Of a DNA stretch of 64,000 bases, positions 33,130-42,100 are shown piece after piece (position 1 is the first letter of the stretch; every line of letters starts with the position of its first letter). The stretch comes from UBA1240 sp045599185 (lineage in GTDB: Bacteria; Spirochaetota; Spirochaetia; Treponematales; Treponemataceae). Location of the stretch: positions 1-64,000 of the forward strand of contig JAZRVO010000030.1 of assembly GCA_045599185.1 (NCBI GenBank). The letters run 5' to 3'. The notes under the pieces were generated by a model. That model was given only the letters and a program-made list of their open reading frames with translations. It did not search any database and was not told the origin of the DNA. The translations under genes were made by a program, and so were the position numbers.

Positions 33130-34863
33130 TTACTTTTTATAGTTGCGCTTAACTTTCTGGGTTGTGGTCATTTCCAAAGGTTTTTCCAAAATCGTAATTT
33201 TAGAAACCTTCTGATAAGACTGAAGGTTTTTGTTTACCTTTTCTACAATGCCTGCAATTTCGGCATAAATAGCGTTCTGTGCACTGGCATCGCTTCGGTT
33301 AACGTTAAGGCGTTTAATCAGTTCGTCAGCAGGGTAAATCTGCGCTTCTATTCCTTCGCTTTTAGAACCGGCTTCAATTTCGTAACCGACAACGGTAATC
33401 TGGTTAATGTCGTTGTAGTAAAGCTGAAACGCGTTTTCAATTTCTTCCGGGTAAACATTTTTTCCGCCGGCTGTAACAATAAGGTTTTTGGCGCGGCCGC
33501 AAAGGTAAAGGTAGTGTTCGTCGTCAATCCAGCCCAAATCGCCGGTTTTCAAAAAGCCGTCATCGGTAAACATTGCCTTTGTTTCTTCCGGCATGTTGTA
33601 ATAGCCCTGCATCACCATTGGGCCTTTTATTACAACTTCGCCAATGCCTTTTTCGTCGGCATCAATAATTTTCATTTCTTCATAAGGCGAAAAATCGCGG
33701 CCAACGCTTTCAATTTTAAAGTGTTCTACCGGGTTTAATGCAATAATTGGCGAAGTTTCCGTCAGTCCGTAACCCTGAATGAAATCAATGCCCAGTTCCT
33801 GATAGGTGCGGAAAACGTTTGCTGCCAAAGGTCCGCCGCCGCAAATTGCAACGCGCACGGTGCTTATGCTGGCTTTTTCAAGCACGGCCTTAAACATTGT
33901 TTTACCAGGATTGATTTTGAAAATTTTTTTGATGAGGTAGGAAAGACCCATAAGGAATTTCAGCAGACCGTAAACAGCCGGCCCTTTTGCCTTCATTCCT
34001 TTTTCAATTCCGGCAAGCAGCTTGTTGTACAAAAGCGGCACGCCAAGCATAAGGGTTATTTTTCCTTCTTTCAGTTCCCTAAGCATTTTTGTTACTGCCA
34101 TTGATTTTCCAAATACAACTTCTGCACCAACGGAAAGCGGTTCAATAAAGGCAGCCTGCATTGTGTATGCGTGATGAATTGGCAAAAGTGCGTAAAAAAC
34201 GTCATTCGGCAAAAGCTTTAAGTTGCACTGGGCAATAAAACAGTCGCTTACAAGGTTTTTGTGGCTTAGCATTACGCCTTTAGGGTTGCCGGTTGTACCT
34301 GAAGTAAACAGGATTGCGGCGGTATCGTTTTCTTTGGCCGGGTGCAGTTCGTAGGTCTGGTCTGTACTAAGGTTATAAACGTAGGTTTCGGCAATTTTTT
34401 TATTAAGCGAATAAACTTTTGCGCCGCAGGGGTTTTGGCAAAAGTAATCGTATTTTTCTTCGTCAACAAAGAAGAGTTTTGGTTTTGCGGTATTTAAAAG
34501 GTTCTGGATTTCTGCTTCGTGTAGGCCGTAGTCAATTGGCACAATTATTGCACCAACAAAACCGGCAGTAAAATAAACCAGCCCCCATTCCGGCGAGTTT
34601 TTACCCGAAACAGCAACGCAGTCGCCTTTATCAATTCCCTGGCTTCTCATCCATTGGGCAAGTTTCTGTATTTTTTCGTAAACCTGTGCATAAGTTAAAG
34701 TAATGCGCTCTGGGTCAAATTCTGTAAAGCACGGATGATCCGCATAAAGCTTTGCATTCATTGCAAAAAGTTCGCTAAGGGTTGGCCATTCACCGCTGAA
34801 TGCCGTTCCCCGGTTTTTGTCCAAAACGTCCCATGTCCACGGGCGCTGCTGTTTATTTTTCAT
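33130..34863 (-). CDS. AMP-forming acyl-CoA ligase
   Basis: A 577-residue member of the ANL superfamily. It has the phosphate-binding loop FTSGTTGNPKGVMLSH near residue 185, the GYGLTETSP motif, the KTGDLGWIDDEHYLYLCGR hinge region and the late catalytic Lys in TTQKVKRN. It would activate a fatty acid with ATP and CoA for lipid synthesis. GAGGAAAT precedes the ATG, and a TATAAT at 34926-34921 may be its promoter. It stands alone. Confidence 0.92.
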   Translation of the reverse strand: MKNKQQRPWTWDVLDKNRGTAFSGEWPTLSELFAMNAKLYADHPCFTEFDPERITLTYAQVYEKIQKLAQWMRSQGIDKGDCVAVSGKNSPEWGLVYFTAGFVGAIIVPIDYGLHEAEIQNLLNTAKPKLFFVDEEKYDYFCQNPCGAKVYSLNKKIAETYVYNLSTDQTYELHPAKENDTAAILFTSGTTGNPKGVMLSHKNLVSDCFIAQCNLKLLPNDVFYALLPIHHAYTMQAAFIEPLSVGAEVVFGKSMAVTKMLRELKEGKITLMLGVPLLYNKLLAGIEKGMKAKGPAVYGLLKFLMGLSYLIKKIFKINPGKTMFKAVLEKASISTVRVAICGGGPLAANVFRTYQELGIDFIQGYGLTETSPIIALNPVEHFKIESVGRDFSPYEEMKIIDADEKGIGEVVIKGPMVMQGYYNMPEETKAMFTDDGFLKTGDLGWIDDEHYLYLCGRAKNLIVTAGGKNVYPEEIENAFQLYYNDINQITVVGYEIEAGSKSEGIEAQIYPADELIKRLNVNRSDASAQNAIYAEIAGIVEKVNKNLQSYQKVSKITILEKPLEMTTTQKVKRNYKK

Positions 34864-35050
34864 ATTTCCTCACTTTGTTGTTCTGCAAAAGCGCAAAACC
34901 TCCTTAAAAATTCGACATATATTATAGAAGAAAGTTGCACTGTACGTGAAGATTTATTTACCGGCAGTAAAAGCAATTATTTAGCCTGTTGCTGAATTTT
35001 TCACAAATGGTCGATAATAAAAAAGAAGACGTATTTTGGGGGGCTTTGCC

Positions 35051-36472
35051 ATGAAAAAACAGCATTTACATCTTACAATTTGCTTTGCATTTTTTCTTTT
35101 CTTCATTTTGCAAACAGCCTGCGGCCTTACGCCCCAGGAACAGCGGGAACGTTTTATAGAACAGTGCAAGTCTTATCTTGGTACGCCATACAAATACGGC
35201 GGAACGAACAAAAAGGGAATGGACTGTTCTGGTTTTATTTTTACTTCTGCAAAAGAAGCTTTGGGCGTTGATTTGCCGCGCCGTTCCGAAGATTTGTACA
35301 ACAGCCTTGAACACATTGAAAAAGCCGATTTGCAGCCCGGTGACCTGATATTTTTTAAGGCAACCACACGCATAAACCACGCTGCGGTTTATCTGGGCAA
35401 CAACACTTTCATTCATTCAGCCAGCGACGGTCCGCAAACCGGCGTAATTATTTCTAACCTTGACGAAAACTACTGGAAGCAGACCTACGCAGGCTGTGCC
35501 CATTTTTTGCCCAAATTAAGCGAACAGGAAATGGCAAGTCTTTTGAAGGGTGAAAAAAAAACACCAGACGAAAAGCCAGAGCCTGAAAAACCGAAAACTG
35601 AAGAACCAGCAATAGCTAAAGCTGCTGAAAAGCAAACCGTGACAAGTGAAATGGAAGAAAAAACGGCAGGTTCGCCGGTTGTAATTAAGCAGAACGAAAA
35701 CAGAACCGGCGGCGGTACAAAAGCCCTGCGCATTGAACCTCGGCAGGAAAGTGAAAACGCAGAAGAAGTTGCCCAAAATCAAAACGCACCAAAAGCCGAA
35801 GCCCAGACTGCGCCGGTATTGCTGAAAAATACAGAAGCCGCCGCCGAACTGGAACAGGAAGACGAAGAAGTTTTTACTGCCGTTGTTTTTGAAAAATACA
35901 GCGAAAAACAAACCGAACCGCAGGTGAATAACACACCGGCAGAAAGTGAAAAAGCGGCTGTTCAGGAAACTTCCAGAACTGAGCTTGCTGATGTCCTGCC
36001 GAAACCGGCGCCGGTTGAAAAAACTGAAAATTTACAGAAAGCGGCGGAATTTGAGGATTTGGCAGGCAAAGCCGAAACGGTTGCCGCTGCACAAACAGCC
36101 CGGACAACGGATGAAAGCGCCAGGTTTGAAGAAAGTGCAGAAACCGCCGAATCTTACAGCCCGGCGCAGAATGATGAAGATTTTGCCGCAGTTTCGTATT
36201 CGTTGCCGGCTGCAGAACCAGTGGCAATTGAAAAAATTGAAGAACCTGCAAAACCAGTGCAAACTGCGTCTGCAACCGTTGCCGCTACAGAAAATGCCAG
36301 TAAATCAGCATTACCGCTGCCGGTAGCAGCAAAAACCGCTTCTTCTGCTTCTTCGGCACAGGTGCCTGCAACTGCCGCCACCGAACAGAACGGCAGCCAT
36401 AAACCGCAGCAAACCGTAGTTGCCCAGCCGCAGCTTAATGTAACTATTTCTGTAGAAGGTTTTATTTATTAG
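35051..36472 (+). CDS. Exported NlpC/P60 peptidoglycan hydrolase with long disordered tail
   Basis: The 473-residue protein has a signal peptide ending near QTAC, possibly a relaxed spirochaetal lipobox. The NlpC/P60 domain spans about 25-160, with catalytic Cys in GMDCSGF (about 58), His in INHAAVYLG (about 111) and a third polar residue in FIHSAS. It would cut gamma-D-Glu-diaminoacid links. Residues 170-470 are rich in Ala, Glu, Pro, Gln and Lys and look unstructured. The ATG at 35051 follows a GGGGGG run. The next gene begins one base after its stop. Confidence 0.88.
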   Translation: MKKQHLHLTICFAFFLFFILQTACGLTPQEQRERFIEQCKSYLGTPYKYGGTNKKGMDCSGFIFTSAKEALGVDLPRRSEDLYNSLEHIEKADLQPGDLIFFKATTRINHAAVYLGNNTFIHSASDGPQTGVIISNLDENYWKQTYAGCAHFLPKLSEQEMASLLKGEKKTPDEKPEPEKPKTEEPAIAKAAEKQTVTSEMEEKTAGSPVVIKQNENRTGGGTKALRIEPRQESENAEEVAQNQNAPKAEAQTAPVLLKNTEAAAELEQEDEEVFTAVVFEKYSEKQTEPQVNNTPAESEKAAVQETSRTELADVLPKPAPVEKTENLQKAAEFEDLAGKAETVAAAQTARTTDESARFEESAETAESYSPAQNDEDFAAVSYSLPAAEPVAIEKIEEPAKPVQTASATVAATENASKSALPLPVAAKTASSASSAQVPATAATEQNGSHKPQQTVVAQPQLNVTISVEGFIY

Positions 36473-36473
36473 T

Positions 36474-37220
36474 ATGATTATTTTCAAACGGGTAAAATGC
36501 CCAAAAATTTTCGTTTTTGCTACTTTGTTAGCCAGTACCTTTATTTTCAGTGGGTGCAGCACTTCTGTTGCACTTATTGCCGACCAGAACAACGCCGGTG
36601 AAGTTTCTTTGCAGACAAAATTAAGCCCGTCGGTAATGTCGGTGGTAAGCGCATTAAGCGGTGCTTCTTCTACCGAAGCCCTGTTTGACAAAGACCAGAT
36701 TGTTCAGTCGCTAAAAAAAACCGGCTACACGGTTTCCGGCGTGCGTTTTCCGGCGCGCAACACTTTAACCATCAACACCAAAACTGAAAAATTAACCGGC
36801 ATGCTGCCTAATTCCAAGGACTTTGTAACCCTTAAAAAAGACGGCAAAATTAACGACATGGTTATAAACCTTTCGCCTGCAAACATAAAAAAGGCTGTTG
36901 AACTTATGCCCGAAGACACCGCCTTGTATCTCGACCTTTTGTTTGCGCCGATTTTTACTGGGGACGCAATGAGTGCTGACGAATACGTGGAACTTATAGC
37001 AATGGCTTACGGTGACAACGTGGCCGCTGACCTTAAAAAATCAGTCGTTACCATTCAGTTCGATGTTCCGGGGCAGATTGTTTCGGCCGAATTAACGAAC
37101 AACGACAAAAACACGATAAACATTGATTCCAAAAACATAAAAATGTCTATGCCGCTGGTAGAAATGCTTACAAACATGAAAGGCAACATTTGCCGCATTA
37201 GATGGACTGAAGAAAAATGA
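36474..37220 (+). CDS. Putative lipoprotein of unknown function
   Basis: This 248-residue protein starts with a Lys/Arg-bearing signal peptide and a lipobox TFIFSGC (Cys about 27). The mature part has the alternating pattern of an alpha/beta domain (TLTINTKTEKLTGML, LYLDLLFAPIF, TIQFDVPGQIVSAEL) and no family that I recognise. It starts one base after the NlpC stop and overlaps slyX by 4 bp, so it is part of a translationally coupled set. Confidence 0.78.
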   Translation: MIIFKRVKCPKIFVFATLLASTFIFSGCSTSVALIADQNNAGEVSLQTKLSPSVMSVVSALSGASSTEALFDKDQIVQSLKKTGYTVSGVRFPARNTLTINTKTEKLTGMLPNSKDFVTLKKDGKINDMVINLSPANIKKAVELMPEDTALYLDLLFAPIFTGDAMSADEYVELIAMAYGDNVAADLKKSVVTIQFDVPGQIVSAELTNNDKNTINIDSKNIKMSMPLVEMLTNMKGNICRIRWTEEK

Positions 37221-37450
37221 ACGAAGCCGAAAATGCACGGATAGCTGAACTTGACGGCCGGATGACCGAAATTGAAATAAAATTCAGCTATCTGGAAGAT
37301 TTTTTGAACAAATTGCAGAACATTGCCGTAGAACACGACAAAACCATAGACCAGCTGAAAGCCGAAAACCGCATTTTGAAGCAGAAAGTACGGGAACTGG
37401 TTGAATCTCAGGAAGGCGACATTCCAAACCGCCGTCCGCCACATTATTGA
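37217..37450 (+). CDS. slyX: SlyX family protein
   Basis: A 77-residue coiled-coil protein with heptad pattern over most of its length (RIAELDGRMTEIEIKFSYLE) and the family ending RRPPHY. SlyX function is not settled. The ATGA overlap couples it to the lipoprotein gene. Confidence 0.85.
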   Translation: MNEAENARIAELDGRMTEIEIKFSYLEDFLNKLQNIAVEHDKTIDQLKAENRILKQKVRELVESQEGDIPNRRPPHY

Positions 37451-37472
37451 TATTTTGAAAAAAGGAAAAGCC

Positions 37473-38753
37473 GTGTTTTCGCCGCATGTAATTACATTTA
37501 AAGATTCTGTTACAGAAATTCGTAGGGAACGTTTTGCCGATTCTGAATGTCAGGCTGTTCAAATGCCTGCAACGGTTAATTTAATTGGCGAACGGGCTTT
37601 TGCCAACTGCACCCAGCTTACCCACCTGCTTATTGGCGAAGGCGTAACCGTAATTGAACCTTACGCTTTTGCAGGCTGCACGGCTTTAACCCAGTTAATT
37701 ATTCCTGCAAACGTAATTGAAATTGGCGAAGGTGCTTTTGCAAACTGCACCAGCCTGCGCTACGTGTGCATTTTTGCCGATTTACAGGTTCTGCCCAAAT
37801 ATCTTTTTAAAGACTGCCAGAATCTTTGCAAAATCGTCTTGCCGCAAAACCTCATCCGCATTGAATATCAGGCACTTGCAGGCTGCAAAAGCCTTGCCAG
37901 CGTTAATTTAAGTGAAAGCGTAAGCGAAATTGATACCGATGCCTTTGACCGAAGTACCAGAATCGTTACAAAATACGAAAAACCTTTGGTTCATGCTCAC
38001 ACAACAATAGAAAACGCACCTGTAAAAAACGACGTTGATATTCCGGCGTGCCTGCGCACTCAAAATCAGAACTTTCACCAGTCGCAGCAGGCCGGTAATT
38101 TTGGCGGTGCAAGTGGCAATGTGCAGCTTTTTGCCAACAGCGGTACTTTCGCAAATTACAGGCAGGCGGAAAATTATTCAAACGTGCAGAATTATGCCAA
38201 GAGCGGAAATCCGCAGGTTCAGAATAATTTTTCCGCGGCAAACGGGCAAAATCAAAATCAAAACCAGCAGTACGGGCAGCCCAGTTTTTTTGCATCAAAA
38301 ACCCAGCCACCGGCTGAAAGTGAAGAAGATTTGGAAGTGCCTGCCTATTTACGGAAACCGCTGCAAAATGCCAGTCTGCAAAAACCCGTAGGCCGCGGCA
38401 TGGCTTTTTCTGTTGTTAACCAGCAGGCCGCGCCACAATCCCAAAACGGCGATGATGAAGATTTGCAGTACGAAATTCCTGCATGTTTGCGCCAAACAAA
38501 AGCCCCGGCCTGTTTGCCAATGCAGAACCAGTGGCAATCTCGCCCAGCCGCAGAACCGCCAAAGCCGAATCAGCCGCTGCAAAATCCCCAGGGAAAAAGC
38601 TTTTTTGAAACCGTTAAAAATTATTCCGGTATGGAAACGGATGATGTAACTGACCAGTTTTTAGGCACTTCCGCAGCGCCAAAACCTGCTGTTTCTTCCA
38701 GCCCGGACACTTTAAGCAGCAAAGCCCAAAACGGCATAACCCTGAATTTTTAA
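37473..38753 (+). CDS. BspA-like leucine-rich repeat protein with Asn/Gln-rich tail
   Basis: Chosen start is GTG 37473, with AAAGGA 8 nt upstream; the longer frame from 37401 would overlap slyX. The 426-residue protein has about five LRR_5 repeats of the form GERAFANCTQLTHLLI and IGEGAFANCTSLRYV over residues 25-165. The tail is rich in Asn, Gln and Ser. It holds three near-copies of a short motif: VDIPACLRTQ, LEVPAYLRKP and YEIPACLRQT. No signal peptide is seen, unlike surface BspA proteins, so it may be cytoplasmic. Confidence 0.78.
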   Translation: MFSPHVITFKDSVTEIRRERFADSECQAVQMPATVNLIGERAFANCTQLTHLLIGEGVTVIEPYAFAGCTALTQLIIPANVIEIGEGAFANCTSLRYVCIFADLQVLPKYLFKDCQNLCKIVLPQNLIRIEYQALAGCKSLASVNLSESVSEIDTDAFDRSTRIVTKYEKPLVHAHTTIENAPVKNDVDIPACLRTQNQNFHQSQQAGNFGGASGNVQLFANSGTFANYRQAENYSNVQNYAKSGNPQVQNNFSAANGQNQNQNQQYGQPSFFASKTQPPAESEEDLEVPAYLRKPLQNASLQKPVGRGMAFSVVNQQAAPQSQNGDDEDLQYEIPACLRQTKAPACLPMQNQWQSRPAAEPPKPNQPLQNPQGKSFFETVKNYSGMETDDVTDQFLGTSAAPKPAVSSSPDTLSSKAQNGITLNF

Positions 38754-38870
38754 GTTCAGCATGACGAGACGAACTTACAGAAAAAAGGGCGTAGTTTTTG
38801 CAAGCTAAAAACTAGGAGCTTTTTGCGTATATCAAGCAATAGTTAGAAACAAAATAAACAGCAAAAGCTT

Positions 38871-38900
38871 TGTCATGCCGAACTTGGTACAGCATCTGCC
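38871..38900. repeat. REP-like palindrome
   Basis: TGTCATGCCGAACTTGGTAC then AGCATCTGCC is a decayed member of the short inverted repeats seen at 12778 and 18207. Confidence 0.5.
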
Positions 38901-38920
38901 ATAGTTTCCAAAACCAGTTC

Positions 38921-39091
38921 CGAATGTCGATTTTTTAATTCAGCCTGAAATATAATGAATAAATTATAAAAAGCGGCCGCAGGCATGTTCAGACACGAGA
39001 AAAAATACGCCGTGCGTAGCAGCAAGTCTTTTTTTATGTCTGTGACTGTCGGAAGGCTGCTTTTTTTTATTTTTTCAAAAACTCAATATTC
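38921..39091 (-). repeat. Dispersed intergenic repeat, inverted copy
   Basis: The left end is CGAATGTCGA and the right end ACTCAATATTC, forming imperfect inverted ends. The core (ATACGCCGTGCGTAGCAGCA followed by AGTC and T-run) and the flanking GCGGCCGCAGGC are the reverse complement of the copy at 4501-4655. With the palindrome at 38871 it fills the 430-bp gap before the macroglobulin gene. Confidence 0.7.
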
Positions 39092-39183
39092 TTTCTGATT
39101 AGCCATAAAATAGCATAACCTTGCAACATTTTTCTGTTTTTTATACTCTTAAGGCAAATGAAAAAATATAGGAGGGGACAATT

Positions 39184-42100
39184 TTGAAATTATCCACACA
39201 CGATAATAAAAAATTCCATTTTTCTAAAATAGCTAAAAAGGCACTTTCTCTTTTGCTGTGCGCAATAAGCCTTGCTGCGTGTTCAAAAAATGCAAAGGCA
39301 AATGGTGTTAACAGCCAGCCCGGCGACTTCTACGTTATCAGCTGTGACCCAATCGGCAAACTTCCTTCCGAAGTTCGGTTCCCTTCTATATATGTGCAGT
39401 TTTCTGAACCAGTAGTTGCACTTGAAAAACTTGGCGAACAGAGCGACAAGTCCGACGTTTTTTCAATTGAACCGAAAATTGACGGCGTTTTCAGATGGTA
39501 CGGCACAAGCCTTCTGGCTTTTGAATGTGCAGATGCCGTTGTTCCGCAGATGGAATACAAGGTAAAAGTTAACGGCAACTTGAAATCCATTAACGGCACC
39601 CAGCTTACAGGCGAAACTGAATATTCTTTTACCACTGAAGAACTGAAAATTACAAATTTCGTGCCTGGTTATTCTGCACGCAAAGAAGAAAATACAATTT
39701 CCAGCGAAGATTACTACGATTATTACTATTCGCCATACGATTTGAAAGATTTGGATTTAACTTCCGCTGCCGATTTGGCGGTGTTTTTCAATTACCCTGT
39801 AAATGCATCGGTTACCGGTTCTTTTATTGAACTGCGTGACGAAACCGGCAAAGTTTACAAAACCGAAACAAGCCCAATTGAAGGCGAAAACGCACTGCTT
39901 GTAAAGGTTAAAGACAAAATGCCCGAAAACACCGATTTTGAACTTGTCCTTAAAGAAGGTGCTTGTTCAGAAAAGGGCTATTTAGGCAAAAGTGAAGACC
40001 AGATTAAAGAATTCCACACTTTAAAGCCGTTTAAATTCAGCTACGAAGACAGCGACCGCCGCAGTTACGGCAAATACAGTAACCCTGTGTTTTTGTATTT
40101 CAGCCATCGCATTGACCCTAACGCGGCAGAATGGGTAAGCAAAAACGTAAAGACAAATCCTTCAATGCCGCTTACCGCCGAAAACGTAAGCATTACAGGC
40201 AATTCGGTAATGATTCACAGTTTGCCCGTTAATTTTGAACAGACCTACACCCTTTCTCTTGCGGCAGGTTTAAAAGACGCCTACGGCCGCACCACCCAAA
40301 GTTCAACTGAAATTGAAGTTACCGTACCAAGTGCTGCCAGCATGGCAACTTTTAAAGACTACGGTCACGGCATTCTTGAAGCACAGTTTGAACCGAAGCT
40401 TGCCTTTCAGTACCAGAATATTCTGGACGGTTCTTATTACACGGTTGGTGGCCAGACCGTTAATTACGACGAAAGCAATGTTCCAAAAAATACAAGGGTA
40501 ACGGAAGTTGTAGACCTTGCCCCTTATTTGAAAAAAATTAAAGACCGCTATTTCGGTCACGTAAATTTTTCTGCAAATATTGTTGTTAAAGACAATTACG
40601 ACCGGGATTACACCTACAGCCACGAAAATCATCAGGTTATTCAGGTAACGAACCTTGGCGCAACCGTGCGTTACGCCTATAACAAGGCCGTTGTTATGGT
40701 TACCCAGCTGGACACTGGTAAACCCGTTGCCAATGCAGACGTTGCATTCATGCTTGTGCCGGGCAACAAGAACAGCTGGACTGCTCCAATGGAGACAATT
40801 CTGAATGAAGTTTCCATGTTTGAAAAAGATTACCGCGGCTACGATTTTACGCCAATGGGAATTGCCAGAACCGATGCAAACGGTTTGGCGGTAATTGATT
40901 TTGCCAAAACTGAAAAGTTTTCAACGATTGCGGACAAACAGGGTGCACCAATTACTTTGGGCGACATTACTAGTGGTGACCGCCGCTTTGGCTATACACC
41001 GATTGTTGAAGTTGTAAGCGACGGCGACCGTTTGGTTTTTAACCCGGACATTACTTACATGTGGTCTACCGCCGCAAATTATTGCCGCGACGCAACCCAC
41101 GGAGACGCAAAAGTTACAAAAACATTCATGTTTACAGACCGCGGCCTTTACAAACCCGGCGAAAAGCTTTCTTTCCGTGGCGTAGACCGGGATTTGAAAC
41201 TGAGCAAATATACGGCTTACACCGGCGGCTATACTTTAACAGTTAAGGAAAGCCGCTGGCGGGGCAAGGAAATTTTTACCAAAAAAGGAAAGTGTACCGA
41301 AAACGGAAGTTTCTGGGGAAGTTTTCAGCTGCCGCAGGACCTTGAACCGGGCGGATACGAAATTGTTTACGAACGCGACGGTACAAACGAAAGAACTAAT
41401 GAATATTTTAGCGTTGCATATTTTGAACGCCTGCGTTTTGCTGCCAGCGCAAGCATTGCAGACCAAACCTACGTGCGCGGTGACCGCGTTGACGCAACTG
41501 TAAGTGCCGAATATCTTGGCGGCGGCAGTTTGGGCGGATGTACTTTCAATGCTTCGTGGTTCAGGGAACCGACATATTTCAGTCTCAGCAAGCCGGAATT
41601 TGCAGACTGGCGTTTTGGTCCTGTTCAGGGGTACGACAACCGTTCATTTTTGGGGCGCGAAACCGGCGTTTTGGGCAGCAGCGGAAACGGCAGTGTAAGC
41701 ACAACCAGCGGTACGGAACAGCTTAAAGGAATGCCGTACCAGTATCGTACCGAAATGCGCGTAAGTGATTCTGCCGGACAGGAAATTAGTGCCAGTGCAA
41801 GCACTGTTGTACACCCGGCAGCTTTTTACATTGGATTAAGCCCTGCCAAAAACCTTGTTGGTTTTGCAAGCAAGGGAAAAGAACTTAACTACGATTTTAA
41901 ACTTGTTCAGCCAAACGGAAACGAACCTTTGGAAAGCCAGCTGCCTGCAAAAAAAGCTGACAGAAAGATTAAGCTGGAACTTCTGCGCGAAAACTGGAAA
42001 ATTGTTCAGCAGATGGGCTATGGTGGCACGATTAACACACGTTACGTAAAAGAAATGGTAAGTGAAATTACCAGAGACATTGACATGCAGAACGCCGGTT

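Noticed and set aside
33067..33738. 223-codon plus-strand frame
   Set aside because: It lies fully opposite the acyl-CoA ligase gene, and its Phe/Asn/Val-rich composition is typical of an antisense shadow.
37401..37472. Longer N-terminus of the LRR protein from 37401
   Set aside because: It would overlap slyX by 50 bp and lacks a ribosome site; GTG 37473 has AAAGGA upstream.
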